A stretch of DNA of 7,211 bases from Gallionella sp. (GTDB lineage: Bacteria; Pseudomonadota; Gammaproteobacteria; Burkholderiales; Gallionellaceae), in contig JANYHX010000128.1 in the NCBI GenBank assembly GCA_025362155.1, forward strand, positions 1 to 7,211, in the 5' to 3' direction. The position numbers and the translations under genes were made by a program. Under the pieces are notes generated by a model. It saw only the letters and a list, made by a program, of their open reading frames with translations. It did no database searches and was not told the DNA's origin. Each line of letters starts with the position of its first letter. Position 1 is the first letter of the stretch. Below, piece after piece: positions 1 through 6,634 of the stretch.

Positions 1-118
1 TATAAGCCAGTTTGACCAGGATGGCTTTGACAGAAAAGCCTATCGCCGCGACCAACGCGAAAATGATGCCGATTATTCTGGAGCGTGAAGAAAAAATATT
101 TTGTGCTGCTGAATACAT
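1..118 (-). CDS. DMT/EamA-family permease, N-terminal fragment (runs off left edge)
   Basis: Reading the minus strand from an ATG at 118-116 gives 39 codons that stay open to the window edge. After a polar leader of about 14 residues comes a hydrophobic helix containing IIGIIFALVAAIGFSVKAIL, then VKLAY. The small-residue first helix with a lysine near its end, followed by 'KLAY', is the usual opening of drug/metabolite-transporter (EamA) permeases, which have ten helices and about 290-300 residues. The substrate cannot be told from this end. The start is supported by an in-frame TAA 27 bases upstream and by an AAGGG-type ribosome binding site (minus strand 129-125) six bases before the ATG. 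The gene points away from the plus-strand operon. The family call rests on one helix, so it is likely but not certain; another polytopic membrane protein is possible. Confidence 0.66.
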   Translation of the reverse strand, partial: MYSAAQNIFSSRSRIIGIIFALVAAIGFSVKAILVKLAY

Positions 119-121
119 ACC

Positions 122-192
122 AGACCCTTTTAAATATTGCGGGTCTTATACGAGGACTAAGCAATTACGGCCTAAACTTCAGTCAGACCCGC
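122..192 (-). promoter_or_regulatory. Leader of the permease gene with alternative hairpins (possible translational switch)
   Basis: Read on the minus strand, three complementary segments precede the permease start. A is GCGGGTCT (192-185), B is AGACCCGC (146-139) and C is GGGTCT (127-122). A and B can pair over 8 bp. B can instead pair with C over 6 bp with a 13-base A/T-rich loop. C contains the GGG of the ribosome binding site and ends four bases before the ATG, so B:C would hide the start site and A:B would free it. The pairings are seen directly. The regulatory meaning is inference, and the repeats could instead be binding sites for a protein. No known riboswitch family was recognised. 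Confidence 0.35.
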
Positions 193-229
193 GCTTGCTG
201 TAAAAAATTCTCAGGAAGACAAAGACGCG

Positions 230-247
230 GTGGTGGACGTGCACCAC
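230..247. repeat. 18-bp near-perfect palindrome GTGGTG-N6-CACCAC
   Basis: GTGGTG (230-235) and CACCAC (242-247) are exact inverted copies around GACGTG. The central ACGT is itself symmetric, so only one base pair breaks the symmetry. It lies between the two divergent genes and could be a dimeric regulator site or a small hairpin. No known consensus was recognised. Confidence 0.4.
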
Positions 248-336
248 AGCAACAGTCGTTTGCTGAAGGGAATCTGTTTGCCGAAGAGAGCCTGGGGTTG
301 GAATGGTATGTTGCGGATATGCATAGCCGCACTATA

Positions 337-350
337 CGAAAAATTTTTCG
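337..350. repeat. 14-bp perfect palindrome CGAAAAATTTTTCG
   Basis: The sequence reads identically on both strands, with an A-tract/T-tract core. It sits about 25 bases upstream of the first candidate -35 of the barrel operon, a place where an activator or a DNA-bending protein could act. A function is only inferred; A/T-rich palindromes also arise by chance in intergenic DNA. Confidence 0.4.
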
Positions 351-374
351 GCGTGTAAATTGAAAAATCCCGAA

Positions 375-431
375 TTGCAAGTAGAGCAAAGCTCGAATAT
401 ATATAGCTCCCGCTCTTTTTAACCTTATAAT
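375..431 (+). promoter_or_regulatory. Candidate sigma-70 promoter elements for the barrel/binding protein/c-di-GMP operon
   Basis: Two options are visible. The first is TTGCAA (375-380), 17 bases, then TATATA (398-403); each hexamer matches consensus at 4 of 6 positions. The spacer contains an 11-base palindrome GAGCAAAGCTC (384-394), which could be an operator. The second is a perfect -10 TATAAT (426-431) with no good -35 at the right distance. Transcription from the second would start near 438, leaving a leader of about 34 bases before the GTG at 472. Confidence 0.4.
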
Positions 432-459
432 ACAGCCCTGAAAACTATTTTTAAGTACT

Positions 460-463
460 GGAG
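460..463 (+). promoter_or_regulatory. Ribosome binding site deciding the start of the barrel gene
   Basis: GGAG lies only two bases before an in-frame GTG at 466, which is too close for normal initiation, but eight bases before a second in-frame GTG at 472, which is ideal. The start at 472 is therefore preferred; it shortens the protein by two residues and leaves the signal peptide intact. Confidence 0.55.
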
Positions 464-471
464 TTGTGCAG

Positions 472-1551
472 GTGTTCCAACGTCATTTCTGGCCCCTCAT
501 TATTTTAATATCAGCAGCACTGTATATGCCAGCCACCGTGCTGGCATACCAAGGTGAATTCCTGCTATTCCCCACCCTTACCGCTGAACATCGAAGTGCT
601 CCCATGATGGATCACCCGCAGGATGAAGTGACACCTACGCTGGATGCTTTTTACTCAGCCTCGCATGAGCACCTCCGCTTCCTCGCAGAATATATGGCTT
701 CCTCTCATCATAAAATGATGGAGCGTTTGCAAATCGGCTGGTTGCCTACAGAATCTACGACCCTGTGGCTGGGACGTTTTCATAATCCATTGGGCTATTG
801 GAATACTCAGTTTCATCATGGTAACTATTTAACGACCACAATCAGCCGCCCCAGTATCGTCTCCTTTGAGGAGCATGGCGGCGGGGTATTGCCGATGCAC
901 CTAAGCGGATTGCTGCTGGATGAAACCACAGACGGACCCTTCAGTTACTCCGTGGCAGTGGGTATGGGTCCCAAGATGGGAATGATGGGTCTGGCTCCGG
1001 TAGAAATTTTTCAGCCGACCAAGCAACAGGGCAGGCTGTCAGCCAGCGCCAGGCTTATTTACAAAGCCCAGGAAGACAAGATGAATGAGGCCGGAATTTT
1101 CACTGCGTATACGCGCATTCCGACGGAAAATATTTTTATGGATATGGGTATGGGACCGATGCTTACTGGCATTACCCAAACTTTGGTGGGAGCGGAAATC
1201 AATCATGAGTTCGGCGATTTACGCTTGATCGGCGAATGGTATATCGTGAATAACCGCCTGGAGACAGCCAGCACAACCGCTAGCCATACCTTTAGCAGCG
1301 GCTACCTGCAAACGGATTACTCAATACGAAGCAACTGGATATTATTTGGGCGGCTCGAAGACACTGCCCATGCCAAGGGCGATCCTTATCTTGACCTCCG
1401 CCCGGAATTCATCGATTCACGCATCCTGGCGGGGGTACGCTGGGAAGTGAGTCTCAATCAAGCGCTCAAGCTTGAACTGTCACATAACGAACACCAGGAC
1501 CAGACAAAATCCAGCCTAGTGGCCATTGAATGGAGCGCAGTCTTTCCATGA
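472..1551 (+). CDS. Predicted outer-membrane beta-barrel (porin-like) protein
   Basis: The 359-residue product begins with a Sec signal peptide (MFQRHFWPLIILISAALYM..., likely cut after ATVLA, residue 25). The rest is rich in aromatic and alternating polar/hydrophobic residues, as in outer-membrane barrels. It ends in an amphipathic strand ([10 protein letters not shown]) that resembles the C-terminal beta-signal, with a Pro after the expected final Phe. A striking segment at about 101-145 includes GRFHNPLGYWNTQFHHG and SRPSIVSFEEHGGGVLPMH. It looks like a conserved functional core, but I cannot assign it to a named porin family. Two Met-rich patches are present (residues 165-172 and 223-230). 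The GTG start at 472 is chosen from the GGAG spacing. The stop overlaps the next start in ATGA, so the two genes are probably translationally coupled. Transport of a small solute is inferred, with the substrate unknown. Confidence 0.68.
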   Translation: MFQRHFWPLIILISAALYMPATVLAYQGEFLLFPTLTAEHRSAPMMDHPQDEVTPTLDAFYSASHEHLRFLAEYMASSHHKMMERLQIGWLPTESTTLWLGRFHNPLGYWNTQFHHGNYLTTTISRPSIVSFEEHGGGVLPMHLSGLLLDETTDGPFSYSVAVGMGPKMGMMGLAPVEIFQPTKQQGRLSASARLIYKAQEDKMNEAGIFTAYTRIPTENIFMDMGMGPMLTGITQTLVGAEINHEFGDLRLIGEWYIVNNRLETASTTASHTFSSGYLQTDYSIRSNWILFGRLEDTAHAKGDPYLDLRPEFIDSRILAGVRWEVSLNQALKLELSHNEHQDQTKSSLVAIEWSAVFP

Positions 1552-2021
1552 AGCTGAGATTGTCCATTAAGCGGGGCTTGTTGTTATTATCATGGTTCTT
1601 ATTGTGGCAACTGTCGGCGTCCATGGCGCAGGCTGCGGATCATGATTTGGTATTAGTCATCAGCAGCGCGTCTTCTATGGTAAATCCCCTCAAAGCAGCC
1701 GAGGTTCGCAAAATCTATTTGGGCATATCAATGTTTAATGAAGGGCAACTCATCAAGCCCCTGCTTAACTATTCAGACAATTATTTGCAGGAAGTATTTA
1801 TGCAGAAGGCCATGTTTTTGTCCACTCCTGCCTATGAGCGCCAAATCTTATCCAGGGTGTTTCGTATGGGGGGCACCCGCCCTGCGGTGTACACAGAGAT
1901 AAAAAATCTGCTTAGCGCACTTAAAGACGACCCGGATACGATTACCTATATGTATAGGGACGAAGCCAGCACCCATCCTGAGCTGAAGATCGTCAACACG
2001 CTATGGGAACAAAAGGATTGA
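1548..2021 (+). CDS. Small periplasmic PstS-like (PBP-type) substrate-binding protein
   Basis: A 157-residue protein with a clear signal peptide ([22 protein letters not shown], cleavage near residue 29) and no lipobox Cys, so it should be soluble in the periplasm. The mature part (about 128 residues) has the pattern of short PBP-like proteins annotated as phosphate ABC transporter binding proteins: [15 protein letters not shown] at the first strand, then [12 protein letters not shown], a short middle domain ([17 protein letters not shown]), and ITYMYRD in the place of the usual 'IGYV' strand. It is about half the length of a true PstS, and no PstC, PstA or PstB lies in the window, so a sensing or accessory role is more likely than uptake. 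The ATG at 1548 overlaps the upstream TGA by four bases; an earlier in-frame ATG at 1530 would put extra charged residues before the signal peptide. GGAG at 1532-1535 is 12 bases before the chosen start. The ligand cannot be inferred. Confidence 0.66.
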   Translation: MKLRLSIKRGLLLLSWFLLWQLSASMAQAADHDLVLVISSASSMVNPLKAAEVRKIYLGISMFNEGQLIKPLLNYSDNYLQEVFMQKAMFLSTPAYERQILSRVFRMGGTRPAVYTEIKNLLSALKDDPDTITYMYRDEASTHPELKIVNTLWEQKD

Positions 2022-4417
2022 TCCGCAATTTTTTGCGTAGCCTGACGGGGCGTATGCTTGTGGGCTTATTGCTGATACATGCTCTATTAGTCCCGCTCCT
2101 GTTTACCGTAATCCTGAGCAGGGTACAGCAGGATTATCAGGCGCAATTTATTGACTATGCGCGTTCCGAGTCGCACACCTTGGCCAACCTTATGGCTCAG
2201 CTACCGCAACGGGCCCAGGTTGACCAGACTATCAATGATCTGATGTTGGCGGGAGAAGTATTGTATGCAGACTTGGTCCCCAATAAAGGTTCCGCGGCAG
2301 CAGCCCCAGTTGAGAACAATGACTTCAAGGAGGATTTTTTCTTTGGGCAGCATGGCGACCATATTTATTACATTGCCATTCCCGTTGAAGGTGTCACCCC
2401 CGAATCTACAGGCATTCTCAGGCTCGGCTATGACGAGGTGCCTACGCTGGACCGTATCCAAACTTTATACCGATTTAACCGCTATTTGGTGGCGGCATAC
2501 ATAGGGTTCAGTTTGCTGCTCATTATCTTTTTTGGTCATAGGTTGACTAAATCAATACGCCTGTTACGCATTGCTTCCCGCAGGATCGCCAGCGGCAGTA
2601 CCGCAGAAAGCCTGTCAGTCGTGACCAATATTACCGAGGTCTCGGAGTTGGCCATGGATCTGGAATCAATGCGCCAGGAATTGGTAAACCGTGAACAGCA
2701 AACGCACAAAACCAACGTCATGCTGCGTGACAGTGAAACCTATACCCGCGCGGTGCTGGAAAATGTCAACGAAGGCATTATCGTTATCGGTGCAGGTAAT
2801 GTAGTGGAGACCTTCAACTCAGCTGCGGAGCAAATTTTTGGCTATAGCGCCGAGGAAATGATGGGACAAAATATTGCCCTGCTTATCCCGGATAAAAATC
2901 AGGAGTTGAATAATAATTTTCCTGCTGAACAGGACTCAACGGGGAAATCTACCGCCTTCGGGATTGCCAGAGAAGTCTTGGGAGTGCGCAAGGATGGAAC
3001 CAACTTCCCGTTAGAATTAAAAACCAACGAAGTGCTTACCGAATCTGGAAGGCTCCTCATAGTATCGGCCAGAGACATTACGGTGCGCAAGGAAACCGAG
3101 CAACGGATTTTACATTTGGCCACCCATGATACGTTGACGGGGCTGCCCAACCGTAATTTGCTGCTGGATCGCATCGAACAGGTGCTGGTGCATGTCCACC
3201 GCAGCCATACCCATGCGGCCGTTCTGTTTATTGACATAGACAAGTTCAAAACCATCAATGATACCTTGGGACATGATGTCGGCGATCTGTTGCTGCAAGA
3301 CGTGACCGCAAGATTGTTGGCAAGTGTACGCACTGAAGACACCGTGGCGCGTCAAGGGGGAGATGAATTCATCATGTTGTTGCAAAACATCAGCAATGCT
3401 CAAGATGCCGGAACGGTCGCCGGGAAACTGCTGGAAACCTTGAGGTTACCTTACCATATCAATGGTAAAGAGCTTTATATCAGTGCCAGTATCGGCATTG
3501 CGATTTTCCCCGAGGACGGAACGGGCGTAAACATATTACTCAAGAACAGTGATACTGCCATGTACCACGCCAAGGAAGCGGGCCGAAATAATTACCAGTT
3601 TTTTACTGCGGCGATGAATCAGATTGCAGCAGAATTGCATTCCTTGGGTACGGACTTGCACCATGCTCTGGAACGTAATGAGTTCCTGTTATATTACCAA
3701 CCCATCGTAGACGTAATCACCGGCAAGCTGGCCGGGATGGAAGTATTAATACGCTGGCAACACCCGAAAAAAGGCTTAATTCTACCTCCTCAATTCATTC
3801 CGCTCGCAGAAGAAATCGGCCTGATCGTACCCATCGGGGAATGGATATTTGAGTCCGCTTGTCGGCAACTCAAAACCTGGCAAGATCAGGGGCACGACAT
3901 TCCCAAGTTGGCCATCAATCTTTCCGTCAAACAATTCATTCCGAAAATGCTGGTGCAAACCCTGAGCCGCATTTTGACCAACACGGGAGTAGCAGGACAT
4001 TTCCTGGAACTGGAAATTACTGAAAGCCTGCTGATGGAAAATACCGATGAAGCGATAAAGACATTGCACCAGCTCAATGATTTAGGGCTGGATATTTCCA
4101 TTGATGACTTCGGCACAGGCTATTCCAGCCTGAGTTATCTGAAGCGATTCCCCATTGATACGCTGAAAATCGATCATTCATTTGTGATGGATATAGTGAC
4201 CGACCCGGATGACGCGTCCATTGTGAAAGCCATTATCACCTTGGCGCACAGCTTGCAGATGAAAGTCATTGCCGAAGGTGTGGAGACCGACGCGCAACTT
4301 GCTTTCCTGCGCCAGCACGGCTGCGACCAGTATCAAGGTTACTATTTTAGCCAGCCACTGCCTGCCAACGAAGTGATGGCACTGTTGGCTTCCGCCGCGC
4401 ACAAAACCCTGACGTAA
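2003..4417 (+). CDS. Membrane-bound HAMP-PAS-GGDEF-EAL c-di-GMP cyclase/phosphodiesterase
   Basis: An 804-residue inner-membrane regulator. Order: helix 1 (about 18-40), periplasmic sensor domain (41-160, Cache-like in size, not firmly assigned), helix 2 (161-178), HAMP (179-232), PAS (about 244-365), GGDEF (372-535) and EAL (550-795). The GGDEF domain keeps DTLTGLPNR, the active-site GGDEF (452-456) and an inhibitory I-site RTED (443-446) exactly five residues upstream, so cyclase activity with product feedback is expected. The EAL domain reads EVL (580-582), a common active variant. It retains Asn639, the EITES glutamates (671/674), the Asp pair of DDFGTG (701-702), Lys722, Glu758/Glu761 of EGVET, and Gln778, so phosphodiesterase activity is also expected. 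Which activity dominates cannot be read from sequence. The ATG lies 19 bases inside the upstream gene, showing tight coupling to the binding protein. No strong ribosome binding site is visible, which fits re-initiation. Confidence 0.93.
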   Translation: MGTKGLIRNFLRSLTGRMLVGLLLIHALLVPLLFTVILSRVQQDYQAQFIDYARSESHTLANLMAQLPQRAQVDQTINDLMLAGEVLYADLVPNKGSAAAAPVENNDFKEDFFFGQHGDHIYYIAIPVEGVTPESTGILRLGYDEVPTLDRIQTLYRFNRYLVAAYIGFSLLLIIFFGHRLTKSIRLLRIASRRIASGSTAESLSVVTNITEVSELAMDLESMRQELVNREQQTHKTNVMLRDSETYTRAVLENVNEGIIVIGAGNVVETFNSAAEQIFGYSAEEMMGQNIALLIPDKNQELNNNFPAEQDSTGKSTAFGIAREVLGVRKDGTNFPLELKTNEVLTESGRLLIVSARDITVRKETEQRILHLATHDTLTGLPNRNLLLDRIEQVLVHVHRSHTHAAVLFIDIDKFKTINDTLGHDVGDLLLQDVTARLLASVRTEDTVARQGGDEFIMLLQNISNAQDAGTVAGKLLETLRLPYHINGKELYISASIGIAIFPEDGTGVNILLKNSDTAMYHAKEAGRNNYQFFTAAMNQIAAELHSLGTDLHHALERNEFLLYYQPIVDVITGKLAGMEVLIRWQHPKKGLILPPQFIPLAEEIGLIVPIGEWIFESACRQLKTWQDQGHDIPKLAINLSVKQFIPKMLVQTLSRILTNTGVAGHFLELEITESLLMENTDEAIKTLHQLNDLGLDISIDDFGTGYSSLSYLKRFPIDTLKIDHSFVMDIVTDPDDASIVKAIITLAHSLQMKVIAEGVETDAQLAFLRQHGCDQYQGYYFSQPLPANEVMALLASAAHKTLT

Positions 4418-4421
4418 TTGC

Positions 4422-4480
4422 TAACAACGACGCGTGGGTCGTTACCAATTACCCCTCACTCATCATAAGCACTGTTGTTA
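4422..4480. terminator. Inverted repeats between convergent genes (possible bidirectional terminator)
   Basis: The 76-base gap between the convergent GGDEF-EAL and HPP genes holds two overlapping inverted repeats: AACGAC (4426-4431) with GTCGTT (4438-4443), and TAACAAC (4422-4428) with GTTGTTA (4474-4480). They share bases and cannot form together. Neither is followed by a clean T-run, although a T-rich stretch lies at 4492-4499. Termination here is expected from the layout, but the structure is weak. Confidence 0.3.
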
Positions 4481-4493
4481 ACGTCCCCACCTT

Positions 4494-5213
4494 TTATTTA
4501 ACGGTTTGCCCAGCCTGCTTTGCTGAGCGTTTGATTGCATTTCCAGAGGCCAGGCGATAAATGTCCAGCAAGTCTTGTTCGCTTATGTCGATGACAGCGT
4601 CCATCTGGCTCAACGCCCATTCGATATCTTCTTGTCCCAGGTCGGCTGATCTGCGTGCAACCGGACGCTGCGGAAGAATATCCGTGCTTGACATCGGGTA
4701 ACGTCTGCCGGGAATCAGATTGTTGATGATAATCGCCAGTAACAAGGAAAGGACGGCGTTGGCAATCACCGTGCTGGCTACCCAGTCCCAGCCATGCTGG
4801 TGAAATTGGTCGGCCATCAATACCATGGTCAATGCGGTCGCCCCACCGGGCGGGTGCAAACAATGCGCCAGATGCATTAGAAGTACTGCCAAACCGACGG
4901 CACTGGCTGCGGCCAGTACCGGATCGGGAATAAGCAGGCTGCATGCCCAGCCAGCGATGCCGGAAAGCAAGTGACCTCCAACCAGCGCCCAGGGCTGTGC
5001 CATTGGACTGTGCGGCACTGCATACAACAACACAGCAGATGCCGCCGAAGAGGCAAAAATGATCAGCGGGTAATTGACTTGAGGAAGGAATCTTAGCGCC
5101 AAGCCCAACAACATAATCCCTACCGTTGCTGCCAGACCAGCGCGGAATTTTTCGGTAAGGGGGACGGGGTCGAAATCAGGTTTGAACGCTACAATCAAAT
5201 CTTTAAAATTCAT
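4494..5213 (-). CDS. HPP-family integral membrane protein
   Basis: A 239-residue protein from the ATG at 5213. Hydrophobic segments lie at about 23-40, 48-66, 74-94, 100-116 and 141-164. The fourth is followed by the family signature HPPGGATAL (about 119-127), which defines the HPP family. The soluble C-terminal tail of about 70 residues (EDIEWALSQMDAVIDISEQDL and on) is typical of bacterial members without CBS domains. Plant and cyanobacterial HPP proteins have been linked to nitrite transport; the role of most bacterial ones is unknown, so no substrate is assigned. A TTG at 5225 could add four residues, but the ATG is preferred; a weak GAG lies five bases upstream. The gene follows dsbB after 71 bases with no clear promoter or terminator between, so co-transcription is possible. 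It converges with the c-di-GMP operon. Confidence 0.88.
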   Translation of the reverse strand: MNFKDLIVAFKPDFDPVPLTEKFRAGLAATVGIMLLGLALRFLPQVNYPLIIFASSAASAVLLYAVPHSPMAQPWALVGGHLLSGIAGWACSLLIPDPVLAAASAVGLAVLLMHLAHCLHPPGGATALTMVLMADQFHQHGWDWVASTVIANAVLSLLLAIIINNLIPGRRYPMSSTDILPQRPVARRSADLGQEDIEWALSQMDAVIDISEQDLLDIYRLASGNAIKRSAKQAGQTVK

Positions 5214-5284
5214 GGTGCTCGGCAAGAAACGTGGATTAGATGGAAATCAGAACAGCAAAAGCATACGGCTGCAAATTTGAATTA

Positions 5285-5794
5285 CTATGCCTGCCTTACT
5301 CTGAGCGCGATCAGCACTGCCCATACCCCCAAAGCGATAAAGCACAGCAATGACCACTGCGGAATGCCGAGGGTGAGAAAGGTCCAGCCTTTTTCAGCAC
5401 ATTCTCCGGAGCCGTGCATGAGTTCTTTTAGAACGTGGGACATCGGCATGGTTTCCAGCATGTAATCCAGCCCAGGTCCACAGGCAGGCACTTGGTCTTT
5501 GGGCAGATTTTGTATCCAGATGTGGCGTGCCGCGATGCCCACCCCTGTAAGCGACAGCAGCAAAATCAGCGTCGCATAGAGGCGTTCTCCGACGCGCTTC
5601 GGCCCATGCAGTGTGGCAAATATAAACACGAGCATGATAGCGATGAAAATCACACGCTGAACCATACATAGCGGACAGGGATCCTGATGTTCGACGTATT
5701 GCAGGAACAAGGCAAAGCCCATCAAGCTGCCGGCAAACAGAGCCCCGGCCAGATATAGCCAGCGATTGGAAATACTGCGCCAAAGTTTATACAT
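5285..5794 (-). CDS. dsbB: Disulfide bond formation protein B (DsbB)
   Basis: A 169-residue inner-membrane protein, close to the usual DsbB length of about 165-180. It re-oxidises DsbA and passes the electrons to ubiquinone or menaquinone. Both essential cysteine pairs are present: Cys40-Pro-Leu-Cys43 at the first periplasmic loop and Cys105...Cys132 in the second (VPACGPGLDYMLE, then GSGECAEKGW). Arg47, just after the first pair, matches the quinone-site arginine of the family. Four membrane segments lie at about 13-32, 45-62, 72-89 and 146-164. An in-frame TAA sits just upstream of the ATG (two codons between), so this start is secure although no ribosome binding site is visible. No DsbA gene is adjacent in the window. 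A separate promoter candidate lies at 5879-5907. Confidence 0.95.
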   Translation of the reverse strand: MYKLWRSISNRWLYLAGALFAGSLMGFALFLQYVEHQDPCPLCMVQRVIFIAIMLVFIFATLHGPKRVGERLYATLILLLSLTGVGIAARHIWIQNLPKDQVPACGPGLDYMLETMPMSHVLKELMHGSGECAEKGWTFLTLGIPQWSLLCFIALGVWAVLIALRVRQA

Positions 5795-5878
5795 AGTTAT
5801 TTAGCAAAATTGTAAAGGCAATAGTAAGTGAGGGGGACGATCATTCAGCTTGTGACACTGTGAAAACAAATGCCAAGA

Positions 5879-5907
5879 ATAATAGAGTGCCGGTATATTT
5901 TAATCAA
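5879..5907 (-). promoter_or_regulatory. Candidate sigma-70 promoter for dsbB (and perhaps the HPP gene)
   Basis: On the minus strand TTGATT (5907-5902) is followed after exactly 17 bases by TATTAT (5884-5879). These match the -35 at 4 of 6 and the -10 at 5 of 6. Transcription would begin near 5872, giving a leader of about 77 bases before dsbB. The -35 overlaps the stop codon of cysE, so dsbB can be expressed apart from trmJ-cysE. Confidence 0.5.
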
Positions 5908-6634
5908 CAATCTTGTTCAAGTGATTCGGATCAAATTTATCGGCGGTGGCGCGCTCTTCATCCACGCGCACGCCCATTTTTTCAAGTTGCTGCAAAATGA
6001 ATTCGATACGCTGATCCACCGTCACGCTATGTCCGAGCAGTCCATGCAACGCCATATTGACGGGATCATTCTGGTCTTTACCGATGCCGTACGCATTAAA
6101 GCCCCCGCCACCTATTTTCTCCTCCTCCAGAATGCGCGCCGGTATACCCGCCGCCGTCGCGCCCGCAGGAACATCCTTTACCACCACCGCATTCGAACCG
6201 ATTTTGGCACCATCGCCTATATGGATTGGGCCGAGGATTTTCGCACCGGCCCCCACCACTACGCCATTTCCTAAGGTGGGATGACGTTTGCCTTCTTTCC
6301 ATGATGTTCCGCCTAGGGTGACGCCGTGATACAGCGTAACATCATCACCGATCTCGGCGGTCTCGCCGATCACCACACCCATGCCGTGATCGATAAAGAA
6401 GCGCCGCCCGATGGTCGCACCGGGGTGAATCTCGATGCCGGTCATAAAGCGCGCGATATGCGACAGAAAGCGCGCCAGCCATTTCAGATTAGCGTGCCAC
6501 AGGGTGTTCGACAGGCGGTGCAGAACACGCGCATGCAAACCGGGGTAGCAGGTCAACACTTCAAAAGTGCTGCGTGCCGCCGGATCGCGGTCGAACACGC
6601 TGGCGATATCTTCTCTAATATTTCTGAATATCAT
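5900..6634 (-). CDS. cysE: Serine O-acetyltransferase, short form
   Basis: A 244-residue cytoplasmic enzyme that acetylates L-serine with acetyl-CoA to make O-acetylserine, the precursor of cysteine. A short helical N-terminal region (1-65) is followed by a left-handed beta-helix of hexapeptide repeats (about 66-170). Signature motifs are [11 protein letters not shown] (66-76), [13 protein letters not shown] (79-91, with the catalytic Asp82-His83), the GVTLGGT loop (104-110), KRHPTLG (116-122) and AAGIPARI (161-168). It lacks the long N-terminal domain of E. coli CysE and ends in a tail of about 70 residues that is charged and glycine-rich ([14 protein letters not shown]) and may influence cysteine synthase binding or feedback; that last point is inference. 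Its ATG overlaps the trmJ stop as ATGA, so it is coupled to trmJ. The trmJ-cysE order is common in Proteobacteria, often with iscR next; here dsbB follows instead. Confidence 0.95.
   Translation of the reverse strand: MIFRNIREDIASVFDRDPAARSTFEVLTCYPGLHARVLHRLSNTLWHANLKWLARFLSHIARFMTGIEIHPGATIGRRFFIDHGMGVVIGETAEIGDDVTLYHGVTLGGTSWKEGKRHPTLGNGVVVGAGAKILGPIHIGDGAKIGSNAVVVKDVPAGATAAGIPARILEEEKIGGGGFNAYGIGKDQNDPVNMALHGLLGHSVTVDQRIEFILQQLEKMGVRVDEERATADKFDPNHLNKIVD

Larger units (their letters stand above)
119..471. other. Intergenic region between the divergent permease and barrel genes
   Basis: About 350 bases without a convincing gene. Short open frames exist on both strands (for example plus 85-363 and minus 389-183), but none has a well-placed ribosome binding site or a recognisable protein motif, and one runs antisense through the permease start. 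The region holds the hairpin-forming permease leader (122-192), a near-palindrome (230-247), a perfect A/T-rich palindrome (337-350) and the promoter elements of the plus-strand operon (375-431). No tRNA or recognisable small RNA was seen. Confidence 0.6.

Noticed and set aside
298..315. A sigma-54-like TTGG...TTGC promoter
   Set aside because: The GG and GC doublets are separated by 11 bases, not the required 10, and the CAC part of the consensus is missing.
85..363. A 92-codon plus-strand open frame in the left intergenic region
   Set aside because: Its GTG start has no properly spaced ribosome binding site, the first part is antisense to the permease start, and the protein shows no recognisable motif or membrane or signal feature.
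183..389. A 68-codon minus-strand open frame in the same region
   Set aside because: The composition is irregular (Cys, Pro and Arg runs) with no motif, and it overlaps the palindromes and the operon promoter area.
1530..1547. An earlier ATG start for the binding protein
   Set aside because: It would place MERSLS before the signal peptide. The ATGA overlap at 1548 gives a normal signal peptide and the usual coupling.
3740..3748. EVL in place of EAL as a sign of an inactive phosphodiesterase
   Set aside because: EVL is a common functional variant, and all other catalytic positions I can place are kept.
5223..5225. TTG as the start of the HPP gene
   Set aside because: No ribosome binding site precedes it, and an ATG lies four codons downstream.
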